From the NCBI RefSeq assembly GCF_008329525.1, contig NZ_NPKQ01000009.1, positions 1 through 64,000 on the forward strand: DNA of 64,000 nt, in the 5' to 3' direction. Position numbers and translations under genes: made by a program. Positions 43,869 to 52,218 of this stretch are shown here, one piece after another. Position 1 is the first letter of the stretch, and every line of letters starts with the position of its first letter. The notes below the pieces were generated by a model that was given only the letters and a program-made list of their open reading frames with translations, was not told the origin of the DNA and did no database searches. Origin of the DNA: Tardiphaga sp. P9-11. Lineage in GTDB: Bacteria > Pseudomonadota > Alphaproteobacteria > Rhizobiales > Xanthobacteraceae.

Positions 43869-46073
43869 ATGTTATCCGTTTCCAAGCGGCTGCGCAGAAC
43901 CCTGCTCGCCTCCGCGGCCACGCTCATTCCGAGCGTGGTATCGGCCCAATCGGCTCCCTTCACATCGCTGCCGGCGGTCACCGTCGATGCGCCCGCGCAA
44001 CCGCGCACCGCTGCTGCGCGCAAGCCACGCCAAACTCAAATTGCGCCAAACGCCCGCACTGCGCACACCGCCCCTTCGGCAACGCCGGCTCCTGTCGGCG
44101 CGCAGGCACCGAACGTGCCGGGCGCACTCACTGTGCTCACCGCCCAGCAGGCACTCCGCGACATCCAGCAGACACCCGGCGGCGTCGCGCTGGTGACGGC
44201 AGATGCGTGGCGAACATCGACGCCGTCGAACACCATCAAGGACATCCTCGATTATGTGCCCGGCGTGTTCGCTCAACCAAAATGGGGTGACGATACAAGG
44301 CTGTCGATCCGCGGATCGAGCCTGTCGCGCAATTTCCATCTGCGCGGCGTGCAGCTCTATATGGACGGCATCCCGATCAACACCGCCGACGGCTATGGCG
44401 ATTTCCAGGAGATCGATCCGACCGCCTATAAATATGTCGAGGTGTTCAAAGGCGGCAACGCATTGCGCTTTGGTGCCAATTCGCTCGGCGGCGCCATCAA
44501 TTTTGTGACGCCCACCGGCCGCGATCCTTTTCCGAACGGCGCGTCGGTCGACATGGGCGCTTTCGGCTTCCGTCGCCTGCAGGCCAACACCGGCGGCGCC
44601 AATGGTCCGTGGGACGGCTTCATCACGGCCTCGACGCAATCCGCCGATGGCTTCCGCGATCACAGCTATGGCGAGGCCACCCGCGTCAGCGGCAACGTGG
44701 GTTACCAGTTTTCGCCGGATTTCGAGACGCGCTTCTATCTCAATGCCAACAGCGTCCGTCAGCGCATTCCCGGCTCGGTTAGCAAAGACAGCGCGCTGAA
44801 CTCACCGACCACGGCGGCGGCCAGCAACCTCACCGGCGACCAGCAGCGCAATATCGACACGGTGCGCCTCGCCAATAAGACCACGATCCGTCTCGACAAC
44901 ACCACGATCGATTTCGGCGTCTTCGGCGTCGACCGGCACCTGATGCACCCCATCTTCCAGTATCTGGATTACAGCTATCAGGACTATGGCGGCTTCGCGA
45001 AGGTCACCGACGACCGCACTATCGGTGGCTATCGCAACGTATTCGTCGCCGGCGTCAACGTGATCAACGGCCGCATCGACAACAACCAGTACGTCAATGT
45101 CGGCGGCCAGAAGGGCGCGCTGACGTCGTCATCGATCGACCGCTCGAAGAATACATCGGTCTATGCTGAGAATTCGTTCTATGTGCTGCCCTCCGTCGCA
45201 TTGATTGGCGGCACGCAATTCCTCTATGCCACGCGCAACCGTCAGGATCGTTTCCTGAGCGATGGCGACCAGTCGGGCGCGACCGAATTCAACCTGTGGA
45301 GTCCGAAAGGCGGCGTCCTCTGGAATATCGATCCGACTTGGCAGGCTTACGCGAATATCTCGCGCAGTGCCGAAGTCCCGAGCTTCGGCGAGAGTTCGAA
45401 CGGCCCGGGCATCCCGACCATTCCCTTCACCAGCATCCGGCCGCAGCGCGCCACCACCTATGAAATCGGAACGCGTGGACGGCGACCCGACCTGACATGG
45501 GAGCTGACGGGCTATCGCGCCAACATCACCGACGAATTGCAATGTATTTATAGCGCCTTCGGCAATTGCAACGTCACCAATGCGGATCGCACCATCCATC
45601 AGGGCATCGAGGCCGGCCTTGGCATCGCTGTCTTCAAGGGCATGTTCGACGCGGGTCCGCAGCCGGACAAGCTCTGGCTCAACATGGCCTATACGTTCAA
45701 CGACTTCCGCTTCGACAATGATGCAACTTTCGGCAACAACCTGCTGCCGGGCGCGCCGCGGCACTATCTGCGCGCGGAATTGCTCTACAAGCATGCCAAC
45801 GGCTTCTATCTCGGTCCCAATCTCGAATGGGTGCCGGAATCCTATTATGTCGACAGCGCCAATACGCTGAAAACCGAGCCCTACGCGCTGCTCGGCCTGA
45901 AAGCCGGCGTCGACAATGGCGGCACATATTCGGGCTATATCGAAGCACGCAACGTGCTCGATACCCGCTACATCGCCTCCGCAAGCATTCTCAATCAGGC
46001 CACGGCGACATCACCGCTGTTCGAACCCGGCACCGGCCGCGCGATCTATGCCGGCGTCAAGGCGAGGTGGTGA
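43869..46073 (+). CDS. TonB-dependent outer-membrane receptor (probable metal/copper type)
   Basis: A 734-aa outer-membrane barrel receptor. Signal peptide (about residues 1-26, ending SA-QS), a possible TonB box near LPAVTVDAP, plug domain (GVALVTADAWR, IRGSSLSRNFHLRG, FGANSLGGAINFV) and a 22-strand barrel ending with an aromatic residue (VKARW). The plug resembles FecA-type receptors. Neighbouring DUF2946 and YcnI-PCuAC genes suggest copper or another metal complex as ligand rather than a siderophore. It resembles, in gene order, the copper-starvation pcu operon known from Bradyrhizobium (recalled, not verified). Confidence 0.85.
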   Translation: MLSVSKRLRRTLLASAATLIPSVVSAQSAPFTSLPAVTVDAPAQPRTAAARKPRQTQIAPNARTAHTAPSATPAPVGAQAPNVPGALTVLTAQQALRDIQQTPGGVALVTADAWRTSTPSNTIKDILDYVPGVFAQPKWGDDTRLSIRGSSLSRNFHLRGVQLYMDGIPINTADGYGDFQEIDPTAYKYVEVFKGGNALRFGANSLGGAINFVTPTGRDPFPNGASVDMGAFGFRRLQANTGGANGPWDGFITASTQSADGFRDHSYGEATRVSGNVGYQFSPDFETRFYLNANSVRQRIPGSVSKDSALNSPTTAAASNLTGDQQRNIDTVRLANKTTIRLDNTTIDFGVFGVDRHLMHPIFQYLDYSYQDYGGFAKVTDDRTIGGYRNVFVAGVNVINGRIDNNQYVNVGGQKGALTSSSIDRSKNTSVYAENSFYVLPSVALIGGTQFLYATRNRQDRFLSDGDQSGATEFNLWSPKGGVLWNIDPTWQAYANISRSAEVPSFGESSNGPGIPTIPFTSIRPQRATTYEIGTRGRRPDLTWELTGYRANITDELQCIYSAFGNCNVTNADRTIHQGIEAGLGIAVFKGMFDAGPQPDKLWLNMAYTFNDFRFDNDATFGNNLLPGAPRHYLRAELLYKHANGFYLGPNLEWVPESYYVDSANTLKTEPYALLGLKAGVDNGGTYSGYIEARNVLDTRYIASASILNQATATSPLFEPGTGRAIYAGVKARW

Positions 46074-46117
46074 AGATGACGAAATCAGCTATGCTTCCAT
46101 TCACGAAAGGACGTTCC

Positions 46118-47080
46118 ATGACCAACCGCTCCACGCTGTTGCTTCTCACTGCGCTGGGCGCAGCGGCCACGCCGGCCCATGCTCATGTCTTCGTGCAGAG
46201 CGGTCCGGCCACGGTCGGCGGCTCCTACCGCGCTGTGCTCGCCGTGCCGCATGGCTGCGGCACCTCGCCGACGACGAAGATCACCGTGCAGATTCCCGAA
46301 GGCATGATCGCGGTGAAGCCGATGGCGAAGCCAGGCTGGACTATCGCCGTGAAGAAGGGCGCCTATGCGCAGTCCTACGATTTCATGCATGGCCTGAAGG
46401 CGTCGGAGGGCGTGAAGGAAATCACCTGGACCGGGAAGCTCGACAACGACTTCTATGACGAGTTCGTGTTCTCGGCCTATCTGCCTGCCGCATTGAAGGC
46501 CGATGCACCGTTGTATCTGCCCACACTACAGAGCTGCGAGCAGGGCTCGGAGGAGTGGGCGCAGATCCCGGTTGCGGGGCAGGATCCGCACAGCCTGAAA
46601 TCACCGGCGCCGATCGTGCGCCTTGCGGCGGCAGCGCCTGATAATGCGATGGCGCAGATGTCCGGCATGGTCCATGCGGGCGACCTGATGATATCGACGC
46701 CCTGGACACGGGCGACGCCGCCCGGGGCAAAGGTGGCCGGCGGCTATCTCACGGTGACCAATGGCGGCAAGACCAGCGACAAACTGCTCGGTGGCACCTT
46801 CACCGGCGGCAGCCGCATCGAGGTACACGAAATGAGCATGAACGACGGCGTGATGAAGATGCGCCCGCTCAATGACGGGCTCGAGATCAAGCCCGGCGCC
46901 ACGGTGAAGCTCGAGCCCGGCGGCTATCACCTGATGCTGATGGATCTCGCCAAGCCGCTCGCCAAGGGCGACAAGGTGAAGGCTCAATTGCAGTTCGAGA
47001 AGGCCGGCAAGGTGGATGTCGAACTCGACGTCAACGCCGTCGGCGCTTCGGCACCGGCCGGCGGCGGACACGCGCACTGA
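46118..47080 (+). CDS. Fused YcnI (DUF1775) and PCuAC copper chaperone
   Basis: A 320-aa periplasmic two-domain protein. Signal peptide (TLLLLTALGAAATPAHA) then a mature HVFVQ start. The N-terminal DUF1775/YcnI domain follows (His-1 as the copper ligand, plus Trp in PGWTI and WTGKL). The C-terminal PCuAC domain (about residues 190-300) has HEMSMNDGVMKM and HLMLMDL, the H-x-M copper sites. It ends with a His-rich GGGHAH tail. Two starts are possible: ATG 46118 (SD GAAAGGA, canonical signal peptide) and ATG 46076. Likely role: loading copper onto cytochrome oxidase, matching TlpA at 26.6 kb. It starts 44 nt after the receptor gene. Confidence 0.87.
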   Translation: MTNRSTLLLLTALGAAATPAHAHVFVQSGPATVGGSYRAVLAVPHGCGTSPTTKITVQIPEGMIAVKPMAKPGWTIAVKKGAYAQSYDFMHGLKASEGVKEITWTGKLDNDFYDEFVFSAYLPAALKADAPLYLPTLQSCEQGSEEWAQIPVAGQDPHSLKSPAPIVRLAAAAPDNAMAQMSGMVHAGDLMISTPWTRATPPGAKVAGGYLTVTNGGKTSDKLLGGTFTGGSRIEVHEMSMNDGVMKMRPLNDGLEIKPGATVKLEPGGYHLMLMDLAKPLAKGDKVKAQLQFEKAGKVDVELDVNAVGASAPAGGGHAH

Positions 47081-47095
47081 TCGCATCGAGATCTC

Positions 47096-47120
47096 GCGCA
47101 CCGCACATCTTGCGGTGCGC
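47096..47120. terminator. Hairpin after the YcnI-PCuAC gene
   Basis: A perfect 10-bp inverted repeat, GCGCACCGCA and TGCGGTGCGC, with loop CATCT, 15 nt after the stop codon. There is no U-tract, so it would be an atypical or Rho-assisted terminator. Confidence 0.45.
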
Positions 47121-47264
47121 ACGATGTCCATGACGAGGCCGCGATTGTGTCGGGCGTCTCGATTCGGATAGTTTGCAATTCTGGGCTATCCAATTTTTCG
47201 TCAGCGCCGCAACAGCCGCACATACCATCCAGACCATTGTCACAGACTACGATTCCACCTGGCG

Positions 47265-48236
47265 TTAGTGCAGCCGGGGAGCCTTCAGCATCTTCGAACG
47301 GTCTGTAGATACCAACTCGACATCAAACGTATCGCCACCGCGATACAACGTCAGCGGCACGTCGACACCAGCGGTACCGAGCGCCCAGAGTGCGCGATAA
47401 AATTCGGCGGAATCCGATACCTCTTCGCCATTCACGGCAAGAATTACATCGCCGGTCTTGAGCTCGGCCCGCGCCGCAGGCCCCTTCCTGGCGATCCCGA
47501 CCACGACAACCTTGTCCTCGACCTCCGCGGCATAGAGCCCGAGCCAGGGCCGCGCCGGCTTGTTGACGCGACCATGGGTCTTGAGGTCGTCGAGAATCGG
47601 CTTCAGCAGATCGATTGGTACGACCATGTTGAGATGCTCGTTCTTGCCGCTATGCTCGCGCTCAATCTGTAGCGAGCCGATACCGATCAACTCCCCCTTG
47701 GCGTTGATCAGAGCGGCACCGCCCCAGTTCGGATGCGCCGGATGTGTAAAAATCGCGTCGTCGAGCAGGTATTCCCAATAGCCGGCGAATTCCTGGGTCG
47801 CAGCGATCTTGCCGGCCACCGACCGCGTGCGCCCGCCGACGCCGCCGATCACCACGCGATCGCCGATCTTCGCTGCCACCGAGTCGCCGAGCGGCAGCGG
47901 CGCGATATCGATCTCGCCGAGCGCCTGCACCAGCCCGAAGCCGCTCTCTTGATCGACGCCGAGCACCGTCCCCTGCACCACGCGACCGTCGCCGAGATGC
48001 ACCCAGATCGTTTCGGCTTCGGTGATGAGATAGCCGATGGTGAGAATGAGACCGTCACCGATCAGCACACCGTTGCCGGCGCGCTCGGTGCCCAGCGTCT
48101 CCGAGGTAAATGCATCTTCCGGGATAATGCAATGCAGCCCGACGACCGCATCCAACGCCTGTTCGAGATCGAATCCGTAATCTTCTGCGCGCGGCTGCAC
48201 ACTCGGGGGCACTTTCCATTCGGTCAGTGAAGGCAT
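47265..48236 (-). CDS. Catalytically degenerate HtrA/S1C-like protein with PDZ
   Basis: A trypsin-fold S1C protein followed by a PDZ domain (about residues 215-310). Alignment by eye to DegP shows that all three triad residues are changed: the His-bearing TNNHVV is TIGYLI (Y69), the Asp in RSDIAL is ESGFGL (G99), and the Ser in GNSGG is NWGGAAL (G172). No signal peptide is evident, so the protein may be cytoplasmic. It would bind rather than cleave clients, like a chaperone or adaptor. Related sequences appear common in Bradyrhizobium relatives, so this is probably a conserved family rather than decay. Length is 323 aa. Confidence 0.75.
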   Translation of the reverse strand: MPSLTEWKVPPSVQPRAEDYGFDLEQALDAVVGLHCIIPEDAFTSETLGTERAGNGVLIGDGLILTIGYLITEAETIWVHLGDGRVVQGTVLGVDQESGFGLVQALGEIDIAPLPLGDSVAAKIGDRVVIGGVGGRTRSVAGKIAATQEFAGYWEYLLDDAIFTHPAHPNWGGAALINAKGELIGIGSLQIEREHSGKNEHLNMVVPIDLLKPILDDLKTHGRVNKPARPWLGLYAAEVEDKVVVVGIARKGPAARAELKTGDVILAVNGEEVSDSAEFYRALWALGTAGVDVPLTLYRGGDTFDVELVSTDRSKMLKAPRLH

Positions 48237-48338
48237 GCAAAATCTCCTTTGTCCGGAAGCGCCAGTTCCCCGCCATATAAGAACCGATCGCCGCCGTGGA
48301 AGTCCAGCCCGTGAACTTAGCGGCCCTGCGGCGTTTGG

Positions 48339-49415
48339 TTACGCACCGGGACGTTTTACGAGCCACTCCAGCAGCACCGTGTTGATCTCGCGCGGATAGC
48401 AGTGACTGAGATCATCGATCTCACGGTAGGTGACGTCGGCGCTTGCAATCGTCAGGGCCTGCTGCGCTTCCCGCGCGGTCTGCACCGGAAACATCCAGTC
48501 GAGGCGACCATGCACGAGATAAATCGGCAGACCGCGCAGGCGATCTGCATCGGCAAACTGCGCCATCAGCGGATGGAAGGTCGAAGCCACCGGCGCCAGA
48601 TGGGTGAACGGCGAATCTGCACGCAGGCCGGTGACGTAACAGAACGTGCCGCCATCGCTCATGCCGGTCAGCAAGAGTTGCGTCGGATCGATATGCCAGC
48701 GTGATTGCACGAGATCGAGAATGCGCGAGAGATTCGGCGTATCCGCGTCGTCGCCCATCAGCGCCCAGGTGTTGCCGATCGCCGTCGGCGCGATGAGAAT
48801 CGCGCCAGCGCTGCGCGCATCGGCGAGCCAACTCCACAAAAAGGCGCCGCCGTTGCCGCTGCCGCCATGCAGCGCCATCACCAGCGGCCATGCACGATCC
48901 GGCGTGTAGGTTTCCGGCACATACATTGAAAAACCGCCGCGACGTCCAGGTTCGCCGTCATGAACAATGCCGGTGTTCTCGGCCGATGGTGACGCCAGCC
49001 GTTCGAGCAGCGCCGTGTTCTCGCGCTCGTCAGGCGGAAGAAAGAACGTGCTTACAGGTGGCAACCGCGCGACCGTCGCATAGAGCGCCTCTTGTGCGCG
49101 CGTGGCGTGACGCAATGCACGAAAGACCATCGGCAGATCGCCACCGGGCTGCCGGGCGGCACGCAGGCCGGTAAAGGCTGTCAGCGCCGCGTCGCTCGCC
49201 GCATCGAGATGCGCCCGCAGGTCCGCAAAATCATCCGGCCATGTGTTAAGACTGGCGCGCACCGCCTTGAGCGCCTGATCGGGTTCGCCGATCGCGTCCA
49301 TCACTGCGTCAAAGGCTGGTGGATGCAGATTGCGCGCAACGAATTGCAGCGCCTCCAGTGATTGCAGCAAAGGTGGCAGCAACACCACGATATCGTCGAC
49401 GACTATGTCGCTCAT
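48339..49415 (-). CDS. Alpha/beta-hydrolase (phospholipase/carboxylesterase type)
   Basis: Hydrolase of 358 aa with an N-terminal helical region of about 150 residues and a C-terminal alpha/beta-hydrolase domain. The nucleophile elbow is GMSDGG, the Asp is in GRLDWMFP and the His in DLSHCYP. PHGGSGNGG-like oxyanion sequence appears as ALHGGSGNGG. It resembles PHB depolymerase or phospholipase/carboxylesterase families. Substrate unknown. The transcript is leftward, with the degenerate HtrA gene downstream. Confidence 0.83.
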   Translation of the reverse strand: MSDIVVDDIVVLLPPLLQSLEALQFVARNLHPPAFDAVMDAIGEPDQALKAVRASLNTWPDDFADLRAHLDAASDAALTAFTGLRAARQPGGDLPMVFRALRHATRAQEALYATVARLPPVSTFFLPPDERENTALLERLASPSAENTGIVHDGEPGRRGGFSMYVPETYTPDRAWPLVMALHGGSGNGGAFLWSWLADARSAGAILIAPTAIGNTWALMGDDADTPNLSRILDLVQSRWHIDPTQLLLTGMSDGGTFCYVTGLRADSPFTHLAPVASTFHPLMAQFADADRLRGLPIYLVHGRLDWMFPVQTAREAQQALTIASADVTYREIDDLSHCYPREINTVLLEWLVKRPGA

Positions 49416-49612
49416 CGGAAGCTCCGGGCAAATCGTTTGGCCCCATCAATCCAGGACCGAGCGAGAGGCCAGAGACCATACTGATACGACGGCAAAGCGG
49501 CCATCTCCGCACCCGGCGAAAGATCTGTCGGCCCCAATTACAGATCACCCAGATCACATCACCTCCAGCACAATCGCTGCATTGCAGCATTGAAATACCG
49601 TAGACTTATCGA

Positions 49613-49632
49613 TTTTGTATACATATACAAAA
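49613..49632. promoter_or_regulatory. Palindromic operator overlapping the GntR start
   Basis: TTTTGTATACATATACAAAA: two perfect 9-bp arms with a 2-nt spacer, ending 4 nt before the ATG of the GntR gene. GntR/FCD repressors commonly bind TTGTATACAA-type sites, so this is a strong candidate autoregulatory operator. No Shine-Dalgarno is visible, so the mRNA might be leaderless or start within the site. Confidence 0.75.
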
Positions 49633-49636
49633 ATTT

Positions 49637-50320
49637 ATGAGCATTAGTCCGATCGCCGCCAGGCCCTACTTGAGAGACGAAGTTTATACGGCCTTGAAAG
49701 TTAGGCTGGGGGTGCGCGCGGCCGGCCTCACAGCCCCCTTGCGGCTTCGAGAAGAGGAGCTTGCGGCGGAGCTCGGCGTCAGCCGGACTCCCGTACGCGA
49801 GGCCATGCGCAGGCTCGAACAGGAAGGGCTGATCACGTTTCGCCCGCGCCGCGGCGCACGGCTGATGCCGACATCGCTGCCGGAATATCTCGAATGGCTA
49901 TCGATCCGGGAAATGTTGGAAGGTCTGGCCGCACGCGAAGTGGCCCTCAACGGTGCGGCTAATATCGCGCCCCGTCTGCGGGCCGTATTTGCCGATTTCG
50001 ATGAAGCCGGCGCGCTGGCACGCCCCGCCGAATATGCAGCTGCCAACACGGCCTTTCATGCGCTGATGATCAAAGAGAGCGGCAACGCCCTGCTCAGCAA
50101 GACATGGGAGTCATTCGGCCATCTGAAAATGGCGGGACTGCGCTTCATCGAGCGTCTCAATCGCGGCTCGCAATCGTTTCATGAGCACCACGACATCATC
50201 GACGCGATCGCACAGCGCGATCCCGACCGCGCGGAAATACTCGCGCGACGGCACGTCCGTTTGCTGCGCGACCAGGCAGCGGCGTCGTTGAAAGAATTCG
50301 ACCTCCACGAACAGAATTGA
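49637..50320 (+). CDS. GntR family transcriptional regulator (FCD domain)
   Basis: FadR-subfamily repressor of 227 aa. The winged HTH is at about 35-70 (LAAELGVSRTPVREAMRRLE), and the FCD effector domain spans about 80-215 with metal-binding histidines (FHALMIKES, HEHHDIIDAI, RRHVRLL). It heads an operon with a FAH-family enzyme, a deacetylase-like enzyme and a Bug binding protein, so it probably represses them and responds to the catabolic substrate. The ATG at 49637 follows a palindrome and lacks a clear SD. Confidence 0.92.
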   Translation: MSISPIAARPYLRDEVYTALKVRLGVRAAGLTAPLRLREEELAAELGVSRTPVREAMRRLEQEGLITFRPRRGARLMPTSLPEYLEWLSIREMLEGLAAREVALNGAANIAPRLRAVFADFDEAGALARPAEYAAANTAFHALMIKESGNALLSKTWESFGHLKMAGLRFIERLNRGSQSFHEHHDIIDAIAQRDPDRAEILARRHVRLLRDQAAASLKEFDLHEQN

Positions 50321-50329
50321 GACCACAAC

Positions 50330-51229
50330 ATGATCTTCCTCACTTTTGCAGCCGCTGACGGATCGCATCTGGGCCTCTTGATCGATGACAATGTTCTCGA
50401 CCTGACGAAGGCATGGCCGGGTGCAGGCCAGGTCTCCGCGCCGCGCCATGTCGGCGATCTCGCCGAAGCCGGCGAAGCGGGGCTCGCCATCGTGCGTGAT
50501 CTCGCATCGGCAGTGAATGCCGCAAACCTCGTAGCGCGGGCATCGCTGACGCTGATGGCGCCGATCCCGCGGCCGAAGAAGAACGTTTTCTGCGTCGGCC
50601 GCAATTACAAGGATCATATCGACGAAGGTATGCGCGCGCAGGGCAAGGCGCCCGCCCCGCTGCCAAGCGTGCCGGAATTCTTCACCAAACCGCCGACCGC
50701 CGTGATCGCTTCAGGTGAGACGATTCCACAGCATGCCAATGTCACCGAGCAGCTCGATTACGAAGTCGAGCTCGCTGTCATCATCGGCAAGCCGGGCAGC
50801 AACATTTCCGCGCAGAACGCCTTCGATCATGTGTTCGGCTACTCGATCATCAACGATATCACCGGTCGCGACATGCAACGCCGTTACGGCCAGTGGTTCA
50901 AAGGCAAGGGGCTCGATCGCTCCTGCCCGTTCGGGCCGGTTGTGATCCATGCGTCGGCGCTGCCGAATGTTGCCGACCTTCGGATTTTCAGCACGGTCAA
51001 TGGCGAAGTGCGCCAGGATAGCCGCACCAGCCGCATGATCTTCGATATCCCGGCCATCATCGAACATCTGACGCGCGGTCTCACGCTGGAGCCCGGAGAC
51101 GTGATCGCCACCGGAACTCCGTCAGGGGTCGGCTATGCGATGACGCCGCCGCGCTTCCTGCTCAAGGGAGATCGCGTCACAGCCGAGATCGAAGGCATCG
51201 GCATCCTCTCCAACAACATCGTGGCCTGA
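50330..51229 (+). CDS. Fumarylacetoacetate hydrolase family protein
   Basis: FAH-superfamily enzyme of 299 aa, expected to cleave or hydrate a beta-diketo or hydroxymuconate-type compound in an aromatic or dicarboxylate degradation route. The metal-binding segments are recognisable: FCVGRNYKDH, QLDYEVELAVIIG, IINDITGRDMQ, and GDVIATGTPSGVG. The start is 9 nt after the GntR stop, so it is co-transcribed. Relatives include 2-hydroxyhepta-2,4-diene-1,7-dioate isomerases and oxaloacetate decarboxylases; the specific substrate is not determinable. Confidence 0.9.
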   Translation: MIFLTFAAADGSHLGLLIDDNVLDLTKAWPGAGQVSAPRHVGDLAEAGEAGLAIVRDLASAVNAANLVARASLTLMAPIPRPKKNVFCVGRNYKDHIDEGMRAQGKAPAPLPSVPEFFTKPPTAVIASGETIPQHANVTEQLDYEVELAVIIGKPGSNISAQNAFDHVFGYSIINDITGRDMQRRYGQWFKGKGLDRSCPFGPVVIHASALPNVADLRIFSTVNGEVRQDSRTSRMIFDIPAIIEHLTRGLTLEPGDVIATGTPSGVGYAMTPPRFLLKGDRVTAEIEGIGILSNNIVA

Positions 51230-51264
51230 CACGGCTCTGCACTCATCAAAGCAAGGACAACGAC

Positions 51265-52161
51265 ATGAGTGATTCCAAGACATTCCGCGTGCAGCGCGCG
51301 ACATCGGATTTTCGCTGGCCGAACGGCGCTCGCATCGGCATCGTCTTCAATCTGGCCTATGAAGCCTGGTCGCCCGGTAAGGCACCGGGCATCGGGCCGA
51401 TGGGCAACGTGTTGCAGCCCGGCTTTTTCGATACCAACGCACATTCCTGGGCGAGCTACGGCGCCGTGCGCGGCATCCAGCGCCTCACGCGCATCGCTGC
51501 CGCAAACGATGTGAAGACCAGCATCATGGTCAACGGCGTGCTGGCCGAAACCCATCCGACCGTGCTGAAGGAGCTTCATGCCGCCGGTCACGAGATCGTG
51601 GCGCATTCCTATGGCATGGATGTCATCCCGGTCTATTTCGACGAGGCCGGTGAGCGCGCCAATATCCGCCGCACCGGTGACCTTATCGCCGCCGTCACCG
51701 GCGAACGTCCGAAAGGATGGATCAGCCCACGTGGCACCGGAAGCCTGATTTCGCCAAAACTGCTCGCTGAGGAAGGCTATGTCTGGTTCGGCGACTGCAA
51801 TGACGACGACCTGCCCTCGATTATCACGCAGAAAGATGCGCCGGAGCAGCGCATCGTCGGCATTCCGCTGACGATGGACGTGAACGATCTGCCGCACAGC
51901 ATCCGCTACGGCAATGCGCCGGCGACGCTGATCGATCAGTTCCGCGCCATCCTCGACAATGCAAGCCAGGCCGACGCGGCACCGTTCATGCTCGATGTCA
52001 CCGCGCACACTCATGTGTTCGGTCGCCCGGCAGGTGCGTGGGTTTACGACGCCATGATCAAGCTGGCGCGCAAGCGCGACGATGTCTGGATCGGCACGCG
52101 TATGGAGATTGCGGAATACGCGCTGGCGCAGGGCCGGTGGTTCAAGGACGAGGTGTTCTGA
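51265..52161 (+). CDS. Polysaccharide-deacetylase-family protein (allantoinase-like)
   Basis: NodB-homology carbohydrate-esterase-4 fold protein of 298 aa, of the cytosolic PuuE/allantoinase-like branch rather than a secreted chitin deacetylase, since no signal peptide is seen. Motifs: SIMVNGVLAETHP (substrate loop), GHEIVAHSYGMD, and SPRGTGSLISPKLL. Metal-site residues are altered from the canonical Asp-His-His, so whether it is a hydrolase of an amide or hydantoin is uncertain. It follows the FAH gene after 35 nt (SD AAGGACA). The pair suggests a pathway opening a cyclic amide, then cleaving a C-C bond. Confidence 0.78.
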   Translation: MSDSKTFRVQRATSDFRWPNGARIGIVFNLAYEAWSPGKAPGIGPMGNVLQPGFFDTNAHSWASYGAVRGIQRLTRIAAANDVKTSIMVNGVLAETHPTVLKELHAAGHEIVAHSYGMDVIPVYFDEAGERANIRRTGDLIAAVTGERPKGWISPRGTGSLISPKLLAEEGYVWFGDCNDDDLPSIITQKDAPEQRIVGIPLTMDVNDLPHSIRYGNAPATLIDQFRAILDNASQADAAPFMLDVTAHTHVFGRPAGAWVYDAMIKLARKRDDVWIGTRMEIAEYALAQGRWFKDEVF

Positions 52162-52218
52162 ACCACACCCGTCGAGGAGGCGCAAAAGCCTCCCGAAAAG
52201 ACATCGAGGAGGAATATC

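Noticed and set aside
47031-47243. A 70-codon minus-strand frame beginning with a hydrophobic stretch
   Set aside because: Most of it is antisense to the PCuAC gene and turns Arg-rich; no SD.
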